A stretch of DNA of 64,000 nucleotides from JAIOQJ01 sp963718635 (GCA_963718635.1 OY970367.1:372001-436000); one strand, 5' to 3'. Positions 1-10,867 are shown, counted from the first letter of the stretch. A program made the numbers and translations. The notes: generated from the letters alone by a model not told the origin.

Positions 1-30
1 CCTTCAACATCCTTGATATGTTCGTGCCAG

Positions 31-453
31 TCAAAACGACGGTACGGCATGGTTGGAGATCGACTCGAGAACTAGATTGAGGGTCGATTCAGAAAATGCC
101 AGCGATTCGGTCTCGATGTCCGGCTGCGTTGCCGCCGGATCGCCAGGAAACGCGTAATGGATAATCCACTCGCCGCCTTTGAAAACCAGCCGGGCCAGAT
201 CATCGTAAGTCGGCATCAGGTAGAGGTCGACCACGCCTTCGCAGCCCGACACGTCGTACGCAAGTGGATCTAGCAGTACCCGAGTCGGCCCCTTCTGAAG
301 GAAGAGCGCCGGGATTTCGAAAACCTGGCGGTTAACATCGCGCATCCTCTTTGGGTAAGTCTTGGTCACCCACTCGTGCGGCTCGGCCCACTCTCTGACT
401 TGCGCGACAAGAGCCGTTACTCGCTCTAGAAATTGGTCTCGTTTCTCCGACAT
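31..453 (-). CDS. Hypothetical protein, 140 aa
   Basis: This is an intact ATG-to-TGA frame of 140 residues that I do not recognise. It is acidic and soluble-looking, with no signal peptide or membrane segment. A long N-terminal amphipathic stretch (about residues 5-25) is followed by a mixed region with FLQKGPTRVLLDPLAYDVSG and a tail containing KGGEWIIHYAF. The shape suggests a small cytosolic alpha/beta protein. It lies about 75 bp upstream-antisense of the end of lpdA, on the same strand and downstream of it, so it could be co-transcribed as the last gene of the 2-oxoglutarate dehydrogenase operon. No function is assigned. Confidence 0.55.
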   Translation of the reverse strand: MSEKRDQFLERVTALVAQVREWAEPHEWVTKTYPKRMRDVNRQVFEIPALFLQKGPTRVLLDPLAYDVSGCEGVVDLYLMPTYDDLARLVFKGGEWIIHYAFPGDPAATQPDIETESLAFSESTLNLVLESISNHAVPSF

Positions 454-527
454 GGCTTTTTCCTCGGCGTAGTCATCTCAGCTTCTGAAATTCAACTGGC
501 CAATGAACTGTTCACAATCCTGCGCGC

Positions 528-1935
528 TTAAACATGAATCGCGCTCCCTAGCCACGCCATGCGCGCCGCTTCACCGACCGATTCCGAAAGTGTCGGATGC
601 GAGTGGACGATGCGGGCGATGTCTTCCGCGCTGCCTTTGAACTCCATGATGGTCACGCATTCGGCGATTAAATCGCTGGCTCGTGGCCCGAAGATATGGA
701 CCCCCAATACGCGATCGGTTTTGGCGTCGGTGATGATTTTGACTAGACCTTCGGTCTCGTTCATGCACTTGGCGCGACCGCTAGCGGAGAATGGGAACTT
801 GCCGATCTTATACTCGACGCCCGTTTGCTTGACCTGTTCTTCCGTCAAACCGACACTGGAAACTTCCGGCCAAATATAGATGACGCTCGGGATCGTCTGG
901 TGATTGACATGGCCGTATTTTCCCGCCAGCATTTCGGCAAAGGCGATGCCTTCTTCGGAAGCTTTGTGCGCCAGCATGGGGCCATCGGTTAGGTCGCCGA
1001 TGGCAAACACGCCCTTGATGTTCGTCTCAAAGCGTTCGTTGACAGCGATCTTGCTGGTTCTCGCATCATATTTGACGCCAACTTCATCCAGACCCAGCCC
1101 GGCGATATTCGGCTTGCGCCCCACGGCCACTAACACCTTATCGCCCTGGAAGGTCTTCGGGCCTCCCTTGGTCTCGGCCTGCACGATCACGCGTTTGCCA
1201 TCGTTCTTCGCGCTGGTCACTTTCGTTTCCAGGTTGAAGATCATGCCTTGTTGCACCAGTGATTTCTGAACTAACGTGGCGATTTCGGTATCGGTGAGGG
1301 GCAGAATCCGGGGCAGGAACTCGAGCACTGTTACTTTGGAACCGAGGCGCATCCAGACAGAACCGAGCTCGAGCCCGATATAGCCGGCGCCGACAACGAT
1401 TAATTCTTTGGGAACTTGATCGAAACTCAGGGCTTCCGTGGATGTCGCGATGAATTTGCCATCGAGCGGCAGTGACGGAAGCGTGGCCACTTCGCTGCCA
1501 GTGGCCAGAAGTATGGCAGAACTTTCAATGGTCGTTTTCGATTGATCGGCCGCCGTCACTTCAACTTTGCCGGTGCGCCAATAGCTTTCCCGTACCCTGC
1601 AGCGCCTTCACTTTGTTCTTGCGGAATAGGAAGGCGATACCATCGGTGAGCGATTTGACGATCTGATCTTTGCGCTTCAACATCGTCGGCAAGTCGAGCG
1701 CAACCCCGTTCGCGGTTATGCCATGAGCTTTCAGCCGATGCGAAGCGACTTCGAAGAGTTCGCTCGAATCGAGCAGGGCCTTGCTTGGGATGCAACCGAC
1801 GTTTAAACAAGTTCCGCCCAAAGGCCCGCGCTTGTCGATAACGACAACGCTCTTGCCGAGTTGCGCAGCGCGAATGGCGGCAACATAACCGCCGGGCCCG
1901 GCGCCGATGACGATGAGATCGTACGATTCAGCCAT
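528..1935 (-). CDS. lpdA: Dihydrolipoamide dehydrogenase (E3), frameshifted
   Basis: FAD-dependent E3 reoxidises the dihydrolipoyl groups of E2 with NAD+. The N-terminal frame (1935 down to about 1565) carries the FAD fold GAGPGGYVAAIRAAQLG and the redox disulfide motif GGTCLNVGCIPSKALL. The downstream frame carries the NAD-binding VVGAGYIGLELGSVW, the second FAD motif FAIGDLTDGPMLAHKA, and the active-site His segment HSHPTLSESVGEAA at the C terminus. One extra base near 1573-1577 shifts the frame between KALQGTGKLL and VTAADQ. Assembled length is about 468 residues, normal for the family. The ATG at 1935 is 57 bp after the sucB stop, so it sits third in the sucA-sucB-lpdA operon. The break is more likely sequencing error than a pseudogene, because all domains are intact on both sides. 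Confidence 0.92.
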
Positions 1936-1960
1936 AGTTTCCTGACATGCAACGCTATTC

Positions 1961-1984
1961 CCGAACTCTGACGAGTTCGGCTAC
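1961..1984. repeat. GTAGC-type hairpin repeat between sucB and lpdA
   Basis: CCGAACTC-TGAC-GAGTTCGG is a perfect 8-bp inverted repeat with a 4-base loop followed by CTAC. Read on the minus strand it is GTAGC plus stem plus GTCA plus stem. This is the same architecture as the three hairpins at 48255-48351, but with compensatory stem changes. It lies in the sucB-lpdA intercistronic gap, where a transcript hairpin could affect relative expression. That role is inference. Confidence 0.7.
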
Positions 1985-1992
1985 ATGGCGCC

Positions 1993-3197
1993 TTAGATTT
2001 CCAACAACATGCGTTCCGGGTTTTCGAGGCAATCTTTGATGCGAACCAAAAATTGCACCGCTTCACGGCCGTCGATTAGCCGGTGATCGTAGGAAAGCGC
2101 CAGGTACATCATAGGCCGAATCACGATTTGGTCGTTGACGACAACCGCTCGCTTTTGAATCGCGTGCATCCCGAGGATAGCGCATTGCGGAGGGTTAAGA
2201 ATCGGCGTCGACATCATCGAGCCAAAGGTTCCGCCATTGGTAATGGTGAAGGTGCCGCCTTGCAGGTGCGAGGTGTTGATCTTATTATCGCGAGCCAAGC
2301 CTGCGAGTTCGACAATCTTCTTTTCGATGCCCGCAAAGCTCAGGCGGTCCGCATCGCGCAGAATAGGCACCATCAGGCCGCGTTCGGTGCTGACGGCCAC
2401 GCCGATATCGTAGAAGTGCTGCTTCACGATATCGCTGCCATCAATGCGCGCATTCGCGGTCGGGAACAACTTCAAAGCTTCAATCGAGGCCTTGACGAAG
2501 AAGGACATGAAGCCAAGGCCGACGCCATGCTTTTCCTTGAACTTGTCTTTGAAGCGAGTGCGCAATTCGCTGATGGCGGACATGTCGGCTTCGTTGAACG
2601 TCGTTAGCGTTGCTGTGGTTTGTTGCGAAGAGATGAGTCTTTCGGCGATGCGTTGGCGGATCGAACTCATCCGCTCGCGCGTTTCGCGCTGGCCGGGGTC
2701 GGCCGCGACCTTCGCTATTTCAGGGGCAGGCGCCGGCGCGATAGCAGGCTTGGAAGCCGGCTTTTCGACATCTTCTTTGATAATGCGTCCATCGCGACCC
2801 GTGCCGCTAATCGTTGCCGGATCGATCTGCCGTTCCGCCGCAACGCGTTGCGCAGCCGGTGAAAGTGAGGGTGGCTCGGCTGACACCACTTGCGGGCTCG
2901 CCTTTTCAATGGAAGGCGCCGCCGCGCCGTTGGTACAGCTGCTTCACGTCGAGGCACCGCTGGCGCCTTGCCCGGCTCGATTGTTCCCACGACCGTGCCG
3001 ACAGCCACCACTTGGTCGGCCTGTACTTTGATTCGCACGATTCCTTCGCCCGGCGAAGCGACATTGTCGGAAGCTTTGTCGGTCTCGATTTCCAGCACCG
3101 GCTCGTCGGCTTTAACGAAATCTCCATCCTGCTTGATCCAACGCAGGATGCGGGCTTCTTTGATCGATTCGCCGACCGACGGTATCTTGATATCCAT
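1993..3197 (-). CDS. sucB: 2-oxoglutarate dehydrogenase E2, dihydrolipoyl succinyltransferase, frameshifted
   Basis: E2 transfers the succinyl group from E1 via a swinging lipoyl arm to CoA and forms the core of the TCA-cycle complex. The N-terminal lipoyl domain runs from MDIKIPSVGESI to about residue 78, with the lipoylated Lys in EIETDKASD. A Pro/Ala-rich linker follows, then the E3-binding domain (LSPAAQRVAAERQIDPATIS) and the acyltransferase domain ending with the catalytic LSYDHRLIDGREAVQFL. A one-base loss in a GCG-rich stretch near 2920-2932 separates the lipoyl domain frame from the remainder. Assembled length is about 400 residues, as expected. The short linkers, succinyl-type core and adjacency to an OGDH E1 favour sucB over the pyruvate dehydrogenase E2. 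Confidence 0.92.
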
Positions 3198-3231
3198 CAG
3201 TTACCTTGAGGAAAAACAGTGGTCGTGGGCC

Positions 3232-3290
3232 ACGCAGCTAACGCTCCCTGCGGGTCGCGGCTAACAATCCTTGACGGTCGCGGCTAACGT
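3232..3290. repeat. Degenerate GCTAACG-type repeats, sucA-sucB gap
   Basis: The 93-bp gap between sucA and sucB holds three spaced GCTAAC words, two of them in GTCGCGGCTAAC. They resemble the CGCTAACGCTTCGG words clustered at 53461-53563 and may be a decayed copy of that repeat family. No other signal is seen in the gap. Confidence 0.4.
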
Positions 3291-6059
3291 TCACACAGGT
3301 TGCGGCTTCATTGAGGGCGTAGTCGATTTCGATCCATTGCGCGATTCACCCACAAGATGCGGGACGGCAGCACCCAATGCGGCTTCGACCAGTTCGGCCT
3401 GTTCGTGCTTGTGCATCTTCAACGACCCGGTGGCGGGGCTAGCGCTGGCATCTCGGCCGACGTACGCAACCGGTAGCCCCATCGCGCGCAAGCGAGGTTC
3501 CACGAACGACCAGCCGCCCATGTTCTGCGATTCTTCCTGCACCCAGACCCATTCTTTGGCTGCCTTGTAGCGGCCGAAGAATTGCTTCAACAGCGCTTCG
3601 GGGAACGGGTAGAGCTGTTCCAGGCGCACGATGGCGATGTCGTCGGTCTTGCGCTCGGTTCGTTTCTCAATCAGGTCGTAATAGACCTTGCCGCTGCAGA
3701 GCAACACACGGCGGACCCGTTCGGCTTTCACCGTTAAGTCGTCCAGCACTTCGGCAAATCGACCGCTTGACAACTGCTCGACCGGCGAGACAAAATCTTT
3801 ATGCCGAAGCAGGCTCTTGGGGGTCATTATAATCAAAGGCTTGCGGAAATCGCGCTTCAGTTGACGCCGCAATGCGTGGAAATATTGCGCCGGCGTTGAA
3901 AGGTTGCAGACTTGGATGTTGTCGTCGGCGCAAGATTGCAAGTAGCGCTCGAGACGGGCGCTGGAATGCTCCGGTCCCTGGCCTTCATAGCCATGCGGTA
4001 GCAGCAGCACCAGTCCGCAGGAGCGCTGCCATTTCGATTCGCTGCAAACGATGAACTGATCGATGATCGTCTGGGCGCCGTTGGCGAAATCGCCGAACTG
4101 TGCTTCCCAAAGGACGAGCGTGTTCGGAGCATCGAGCGAATAGCCGAACTCGAAACCGAGCACCGCCGCCTCCGAGAGCAGGCTATCGTAGACAGAGAAC
4201 AGATTGTCGTTGGGCCGTACCGAGTTGACGGAATAGTAGCGCTCGCCGGTTTTCTGATCGGTGAGAACCGAATGGCGCTGGCTGAAGGTTCCGCGTCCGG
4301 AATCCTGACCCGACAGCCGGACGAAGATGCCTTCCTGCACCAGCGAGCCAAAGGCCATCAATTCGGCGAACGCCCAATCGATTTTGCCTTCCTTCTGAAA
4401 ATCGTTGCGGCGCGTCTCTAGCAAGCGGGCCAGTTTAGGGTGAACATTGAAATCCTGCGGAACGACAGTCAACTGATCCGCAATCTTTTTAAGCGCATCG
4501 AGCGGCACGCCGGTCTCGGCAACCGTCGGCGTGTAATGCAGATGCAAGCCTTTCCAGATGCCGCTGAATGCTTTCGTGCCACGCTTGCGCTGCGGGCCAG
4601 CGCGCACGACGACCTGTTCCTCATCGAGCAAGTCTTGGAACTCGCGCTTTAGATCGTCCGCTTCTTGCTGAGTGACGTTGCCGCGCTTCACCAATTGATC
4701 GGTATACACGGCTGAAACGCTCGGCCGATCTTTGATCTTGCTGTACATCAACGGTTGCGTGAAAGAAGGCTCATCGCCTTCGTTGTGGCCATGTTTGCGA
4801 TAGCAGTAGAGATCGATGATGACATCGCGATTAAAGGTCTGGCGGAATTCCAAGCGCAGTTCAGCCACAAAGACAGCCGCTTCCGGGATCTTCCGCATTA
4901 ACGTGGAAGATCGGCGCTTGGATCATCTTCGCCACGTCGGTGCAGTAGGTTGTCGAACGGGCATCTTTTGGCGACGTGGTAAAGCCGATCTGATTGTTGA
5001 CGATAATGTGCAACGTGCCGCCGGTCGTGTAGCCAGCCAGATTGGCGAGGTTTAGCGTTTCCGCCACAACGCCTTGCCCGGCGAAAGCCGCGTCACCATG
5101 AATGAGCAACGGCACGCCGTTGGTTCGGCCTTTGTCGCCGAAAGCCTTCTGCTTGGCGCGGGTGCGCCCTTCCACGACGGGGTCGACGGCTTCGAGATGG
5201 CTCGGATTCGGAGCGAGCGACAGGTGGATCTTCTCTCCGCGTGAAGTGAGACAATCGCTGGAGAAGCCAAGGTGATACTTTACATCGCCATCGCCGCCGG
5301 TGGAATCGGGCAGGAAGTTGTCTTCGAACTCGGCAAAAATTTCCTGATAAGGCTTATGTAGAGTGTTGGCCAGAACATTCAGACGGCCGCGATGGGCCAT
5401 GCCGATGACGAATTCTTTAACCCCCTGGACGGGGCCCTTATCGATGATGGCATCGAGAACGGGAATGAGCGTTTCCGCGCCTTCCAGTGAGAAGCGCTTT
5501 TGGCCCTGATAGCGCGTATGCAGGAATTTCTCAAACAGCTCGGCGTAGTGCAACTCCATCAGAACGCGCAATTTTTGGCGCAAGGCGAAATCAGGTTGAA
5601 GCCGGCGCGGCTCGATGCGTTCGGTGATCCAGCCGCGCACATTTGTGTCTTGAATGTGCATGAACTCAACGCCCACCGTGCGGCAGTAAGTTTCATTCAG
5701 AGCGGCTAAGAGTTGCGCAGGGTGATCTGGTTAAGCCCGTGGAAAGCGCTTCCATCAAAGGTTTTATCCAGGTCGGCTTCGTTAAGCCCGTAATTGGAGA
5801 GTTGGAGCAGCGGGTGGGGCGGGGGTGGCGGACTGAGCGGGTCGAGGTGCGCCTGAAAGTGGCCGAGATCGCGATAAGCGAAAATCAGCCGAACGATGTT
5901 CGTCTGCTTTTCGCCGAGCGAAGCGGAAGGCGATCGCCCGGCCAGTTCGAAGCCTTCGAAAAAGGCCTGCCAGCTTTCATCGACCGCGGCAGGATTGCTC
6001 CGCCAGCGCTGATACTGGTCGTCGATCAAATCGAGATTGCTGCGACTGGCAAAGGACAT
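3291..6059 (-). CDS. sucA: 2-oxoglutarate dehydrogenase E1, two frameshifts
   Basis: Thiamine-diphosphate E1 decarboxylates 2-oxoglutarate and succinylates the E2 lipoyl group. Three frames join into one protein of about 920 residues, normal for OdhA/SucA. The N-terminal E2-interaction segment (SNLDLIDDQYQRWRSNP, DESWQAFFEGFE) is in 6059-5710. The catalytic part follows, with VIGMAHRGRLNVLANTLHKP, HLGFSSDC, LLIHGDAAFAGQGVVAETLN and NNQIGFTTSPKDARST. The C-terminal part has YRKHGHNEGDEPSFTQP and LLPHGYEGQGPEHSSARLER. One base is missing near 5712, and one extra C lies in the GGG/CCC run at 4885-4887. The start is supported by GGAGG nine bases before the ATG. It is the first gene of sucA-sucB-lpdA. 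Breaks in such a central gene point to sequence error. Confidence 0.93.
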
Positions 6060-6187
6060 GCTCGGCTTCCTCCCACTGGTCCCTTATATATCTTAGGTGA
6101 TGAGGCATAGGAAGCAAGTTGCATTGGGCGATCGGGAACTCGTCAATGGATCGGTGCGAACTGTAACGGGCACCAAGTTCGGTCTTA

Positions 6188-6302
6188 CCCTCCCCCTAGC
6201 TTTGCAGGGGGAGGGCGGAGCGTCTTGCCAATGAACAAACGTCGCGACAATCGCAGCCGTTCCCCCCACCCTGCCCTCCCCCCGCAAAGCCGGGGGGAGG
6301 GT
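6188..6302. repeat. Paired GC-rich hairpin element, copy 1
   Basis: Two perfect 10-bp stems form the element: CCCTCCCCCT/AGGGGGAGGG at 6188-6215 and CCCTCCCCCC/GGGGGGAGGG at 6275-6302. Their loops (AGCTTTGC and GCAAAGCC) are nearly complementary, so the whole element is also an inverted repeat. A second full copy with diverged spacer is at 25066-25184 and a decayed half copy at 42381-42408. It occupies the divergent sucA/ABC-transporter intergenic region. It resembles a non-coding palindromic (REP or MITE-like) element. Confidence 0.75.
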
Positions 6303-6405
6303 GGAAAGGTCGAGTTTCGAACGATTCGCCAAAGGCGAGCCGAATTGCGTAAGCAATCGGGTTCCGAGGCTTAGCAGCTTATTTACTAGAGCGGAGCCAA
6401 CTCCA

Positions 6406-7902
6406 TTGATTGATTTACTCCCCTACCGACTAGCAGCTATTAGCTTGCTCTTCCTCGCTTCATCCGCAATTGCTGCGCCGCCATTGCGCTGGGGCATGGA
6501 TGAAACAGGAGGCGGGCCCTATGTCTACGAAAATCGGACGAAGGGTTTCGAAGTCGAGCTGGCGCAATATTTGGCTGCGGCACTGGGCCGCACCAGCGAA
6601 CCGGTAAGCGGCGACTGGAACAAACTTCCCGAACTGCTGGCTAAACAGCGTTCCGCTGACGGCATCGACATCGTGCTCAACGGTTATGAATACTCGAAGA
6701 CCTTCCGCCAACAAGCGAGTATTCCTTATTACATCTACGGCCTGTCGCTTATCGTCAAGCGCGATGGAACGATCAACTCCTGGGACGACCTGCGCAAACC
6801 TCGGCCCGACGGAAAAAAGCCGGTGGTGATCGTGCTGACAGGTTCTGCTGCCCTGCGGTACATGGAAGCCAACTTTAAAGACGACATTGAACTGAAATCT
6901 TCCGACGATGTGAGCAATGCTTTTGATCTGGTTGCCCGTGATGCCCAATACGACGCGACCGTTCAGGACAATCCGGCCGCGACATATTACGCGAATACAT
7001 TGGCGGACGAAAGGCTTCGGGTTTTGCCCGAACAACGCAATGAGAACTTTTATGTCGTTCTGACTCGCCCGGACGATAACGCCTTGCGCACCGACATCGA
7101 CAGGCGCTGCGCCATGCGATAGCCGATGGCACGTTGGAATCCATCCTTCGCAAATATGGCATCTGGAACAACCAGCAGGAACGGCTCTTCTATTGGTCTG
7201 CACACACGTGGCCGCCGACCGATGGATTGGAAAATAAAGAGGTCGCCCAGGCGGCGCCTCTGGAGTGGTCCGACGTTTACCTCTCGCTCGGCCTCGCAGC
7301 GATCCGAACCGTAGAGTTGGCCGGAGCTTCCTTTCCACTCGCGCTGGTGATTGGATTGTCGATCGCCCTTATGCGCCTATACGGGCCAGCCCTGTTGCGC
7401 ATCCCATGTGCAATCTATGTTGAAGTCATTCGCGGTACGCCGTTGCTCCTTCAGGCTGTTTCTGATCTTTTATGTCTTGCCGACAGCCGTGCCGGAATTG
7501 TCGATGAGGCCGATTTATGCCGGCATCGTCGGTCTGGCGATCAACTACTCCGCGTACGAAGCGGAAAACTTCCGAGCTGGTCTTCAAGCAGTGCCCAAGG
7601 GGCAAATGGAGGCCGCCTTAGCGCTCGGTATGACGCCCTTTGTCGCCATCGACCATGTCATTATCCCGCAAGCGGTGCGCATCGTCGTGCCGCCGATCAC
7701 CAACGATTTCATTGCTTTGTTCAAGGACACGTCCGTTTGCTCGGTCATCCTGATCACCGAACTAAGCCGGCAGTACAACGTGCTCTATAACAACCACCGC
7801 GAACACATCCTGCTTTTTGCAGCCATGACCGCCGGCATTTATCTGCTGCTGAGCTATCCACTTTCGCTGCTGGCGCGTGTGGTGGAGCGGCGCTTCGCGT
7901 AG
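6406..7902 (+). CDS. Amino-acid ABC transporter, binding protein fused to permease, two frameshifts
   Basis: The N-terminal part has a signal peptide (LLPYRLAAISLLFLASSAIA) and a family-3 solute-binding domain typical of polar amino-acid uptake, with FEVELAQYLAAALG, ADGIDIVLNGYEYS and NPAATYYAN. The C-terminal part is a HisM/GlnP-type permease with RTVELAGASFPLALVIG, VEVIRGTPLLLQ and the EAA loop YEAENFRAGLQAVPKGQMEA. One base is lost near 7110 and an extra G sits at 7454-7455. Reading frame is continuous otherwise, so this is one fused protein of about 498 residues. The chosen start is TTG 6406, nine bases after GGAG. The ATG at 6301 lies inside the hairpin element and is unlikely. No ATPase gene is adjacent, so it must be encoded elsewhere. 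Confidence 0.8.
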
Positions 7903-8150
7903 CCGATGCATTCAATATTGTGACGACTAAGATTACGTCGAGTCTTCCCAAATCCACCTGACTCGCGTTAATACATTTGTTCGGGCGAATTTAAGCCAGC
8001 AGGATTTGGCTGATAATTCGCTTATCAAAAGGAATATCCTAACGCGAGACGTGCGAGCACGGAAGTTGATGGATTGAAATGTCTTCCTCAATTTCTTCGG
8101 AAGCATGATATGACGTGGCTTCAATTTACCCTAAAGCGAGTTCCAAATGT

Positions 8151-9858
8151 TTACCAAAGCGACCACGTTCCGCATATGAGTACGTACAGGGCTATCAGAA
8201 AATTGGTCACGCCATGGGCAAGAACGCAGTCGCCAATGGATTTACGGCGGTAAAGGACGATGGCGTACGCCATGCCGGCAATACACCCGGCCAGCCACCG
8301 GCCGTGCAGCGCGCCGAAGAGAGCGGAAGAGACCAAAAAAGAAAACCACGAAAACGTGCCAGGCGCCACACTTCCGACCTCGGCTCGCATCAGGCGGCGT
8401 GTGAGATAGGCGCGAAAGGCCAGTTCCTCCGCGAAAGGGATGACGATCACCGAACCAAGAATTCGGGCACAGAGCCAGGCAAGCCGCGAAGCAGTTGGTA
8501 AGGTTTCAAGGCCGGATTCTACCGTGGATTCGGACGCCACGGCGACGACTTCTTCTAGTCCGAGCCAAATACCGAAAACGAGTAATCCCATTCCCACAGC
8601 TTCCCACGACACTGTCCATCCCAAGCCGCGATATTCCCACCTGCACCACCAGAGCACCGCGCCCGCCGCAAGAATCCGAACGGGATAAAGGAAATCAAAG
8701 CCGGACGTGAAAGCAGCGGTTATCGTCCCTGCGAGCAGCACGACCATAAAGGGCAGCAATAACGGGATAGTCGGGTCGGTTGCCGTTTCACTTGTAGGTA
8801 AAGGTGTGGCGCCTGTGAACCAAGGCATTCGCCGCGCGCATACGACTAGACCGAGCGTCACGCCTAGAAAAGCGAGCCAGCCGGCTTGGGAATGAAATCC
8901 GTTCAGTGCCACCTCGGGCGACAAATAGGTGCCAACCGCAACCAGACCAGCGATCCTTACCACATTGGCGCACCAGATTAATAGAGATCCTATCGGCAGG
9001 AGCAGAAAAGCATGCGGCCAACGAAACTGGCGACGATGCCAGAACAAGTAGCCGGCCAGAAATGCGCAGCACGAGGCCGATTCCTTCATACCCGGAACAG
9101 CCAGGCGCAATCTGAACACTGAAAGTAGACGTGCCGACGATGAAATCGTCTGGTTGGAAAACCGTATCGGTAAACACGGCGCGTAAGAGAGTGCCGACGG
9201 ACAAAAAAGTTGAATGGCCCAGCGAGCACCACAAAAGCGTCGCCCCGTAACCAGCCTCGCGCACCAACCCGGTGAGGGCGAATCCCAAAACCCAGCCCCT
9301 CCCGATCGCGCGGGCGGCAACGAGCCAGCCATCGCGGGGTAATGCCGCCAAACCCAACGAGACTACCGCCAAAAAACCGAGAACGGCTCGAACCGGCGCC
9401 TCAATTTCCACGTAAGGCCTATTCTCGGCGCCATACTTCCACAGCTGCGCCGTCAGGTAGAAATGGCCGACAAAAGCGAGCAGATGCGATAACAAATACA
9501 GCCAGCGCACACGCTCGGAAGCTCGTCGCAGCGTCCAGGGCCGCATGAGCGGAACCAACCATCTACCTCCGAATGCGATAATAATGACCGCCAACACGGC
9601 CGCCGATCTCGGAACGTAGCGAATTGTCGCCATTGCAACGACGAAATGGCGCCACAGGCCTTTGTCCCGGCCATCGAGCGCGACGGCGAGCGGAGTTGAG
9701 TCGAATGAGATGGAAAGTAAAAGGAATTCGCTGAAAAACAATACGGCCAAGAAGCATGAGAACTTCGATGGATGATACCCGCGCGGGCTGCGCGTCAGCG
9801 CCGGTTGATCCTGGCGATGCTTCGCGACAACAACTTTGAAGGCGCCTAGAGATGCCAC
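8151..9858 (-). CDS. xrtE: Exosortase E/CPBP-protease fusion (XrtE type), frameshifted
   Basis: This is a polytopic membrane protein. The exosortase half carries the catalytic Cys in QIAPGCSGYEGIGLVL, the conserved Arg in NVVRIAG and the His in NGFHSQAGW. The second half is a CPBP (Abi/CAAX-like) protease with EELAFRAYLTRR, FGALHGRW and LAHGVTNFLIALY. This two-domain layout is that of exosortase E, which in known cases pairs with proteins ending in a VPEID-CTERM signal, and exactly such a gene lies 55 bp upstream on the same strand. An extra base near 9065 splits the frame just after the Cys motif. The apparent GTG start at 9858 is tentative. Likely role: cleaving and re-anchoring the neighbouring protein at the membrane. 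The specific substrate link is inference from context. Confidence 0.88.
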
Positions 9859-9912
9859 TGAGAAACCGCCCTTGCTCCTTTAATGCCATTTGGACCAAAA
9901 CCCGAAACGCGT

Positions 9913-10257
9913 TTAGGAAATTACGCTAGCGGATGATTTGCGACGCAATAGGCTTCCCGCGATGAGCAGTCCGCCTACCAATAGGGCGAGGCCGTTGCCA
10001 GCCATTCCTGGGTCGATTTCCGGTACCCCTGCTGGCGCCGCAGTCCCTGAATTCGTCGCCGGCGTTGTCGTTGTCGCCGGCGTTGTCGTTGTCGCCGGCG
10101 CTGTCGTTGTCGTCGGAGGGGGAGTTGTCGTCGCGGGTGGCGTTATAGGGATTTGGCTGACGGCACTTAAAGGAGTGGAGGAAAGGACGATCAGTGTAGC
10201 TCCCATGACAATAAATGTACGCAAGGAAGCCCAAACAAAGTTCTTGACAGGTTTCAT
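9913..10257 (-). CDS. VPEID-CTERM protein, presumed exosortase E substrate
   Basis: A 114-residue secreted protein. An N-terminal signal segment (VKNFVWASLRTFIVMGATL) is followed by a Thr/Pro-rich stretch of about 35 residues made of TTTPAT-like repeats, then GVPEIDPG, a hydrophobic helix (LALLVGGLLIAG) and the basic tail LLRRK. This is the tripartite exosortase signal in its VPEID form. The Thr/Pro tract would be a natural glycosylation region. There is essentially no globular domain, so the protein may be a surface stalk or carrier. The frame is open up to 10494, but the ATG at 10257 directly before the signal peptide is the sensible start. The gene is probably co-transcribed with the exosortase. 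Confidence 0.88.
   Translation of the reverse strand: MKPVKNFVWASLRTFIVMGATLIVLSSTPLSAVSQIPITPPATTTPPPTTTTAPATTTTPATTTTPATNSGTAAPAGVPEIDPGMAGNGLALLVGGLLIAGSLLRRKSSASVIS
10063..10116 (-). repeat. 18-bp tandem repeats coding the Thr/Pro tract
   Basis: About three tandem copies of an 18-bp unit, GTCGTTGTCGCCGGCGTT and close variants, encode the (TTTPAT)n part of the VPEID-CTERM protein. Such in-frame tandem units expand and contract easily, so stalk length may vary between strains. Confidence 0.7.
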
Positions 10258-10837
10258 AATGATTCGCTCGACTGAATACGTACCGCGATGCCCTCGGCTC
10301 GTTGGCCCCCCGTGGGCCATGTGGAAAACAAGCGCGAAGGGACATCGTCTAAATCGTACCGACTGATTGCTTTGTTGAATGAAGAGCGGACTTAAGATAA
10401 AGGAACTAGGACCGCCGGCTGCACCATCGATGTATAAGGTCTCTTCCTCAGAATCGCGTAGGTTAACTTGCCGACTGAGCGCTCTTGCCGGCAAAATAAA
10501 GGGGTGTGAGTGTGTGAGTTGCTTTCGGAAGAAGGGGTTGCCGAATTTCTAAACAAGGCCATTCATAAAGACGTGCAGGAGAAACAAGCCGTCAAAGAGC
10601 GAAATGGCGAATCGATTCAGTAGCGACTGGTAATAAGGGACATCGAAAGTGCTCGCTTGCGTCACTAAAGAAATGCCTCCTGCACACAACGGGGTCGGGC
10701 TTCAAACGCCCAACTCCGGGCCGAGCCTCGGAACAGGTTGCAAACCGTAGTCTGCGTTGGGCACATAAACAATGGCTGGCGTTGAGGAACTGTCTCTTTC
10801 GCGTCCGGCACGGATAGCCAATGCCCTCGATAAATTG
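10258..10837. other. Gene-poor stretch between divergent genes
   Basis: This is the shared upstream region of the VPEID-CTERM gene (minus) and the repair cassette (plus). Frames present on both strands are short, lack recognisable motifs and have no plausible start signals. I see no gene here. It must hold the promoter of the exosortase E locus, but I could not identify one with confidence. Confidence 0.5.
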
Positions 10838-10867
10838 TTGGCTGGCGGTATTCACGCCGGTTATAAT
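10838..10867 (+). promoter_or_regulatory. Sigma70-like promoter of the repair cassette
   Basis: TTGGCT at 10838-10843 (four of six -35 bases) is followed after 18 bases by a consensus TATAAT at 10862-10867. The GTG start of the first cassette gene is at 10873, only five bases after the -10 box, so transcription from here would give a leaderless or nearly leaderless mRNA. If the true start is the in-frame ATG at 10894, the leader would be about 20 nt. Confidence 0.45.

Noticed and set aside
2083..2607. 174-residue plus-strand frame
   Set aside because: Antisense to the sucB catalytic domain.
6460..7338. 292-residue minus-strand frame
   Set aside because: It is antisense to the ABC transporter binding domain; high-GC codon bias leaves long antisense frames, and it crosses the frameshift site without improving any family match.
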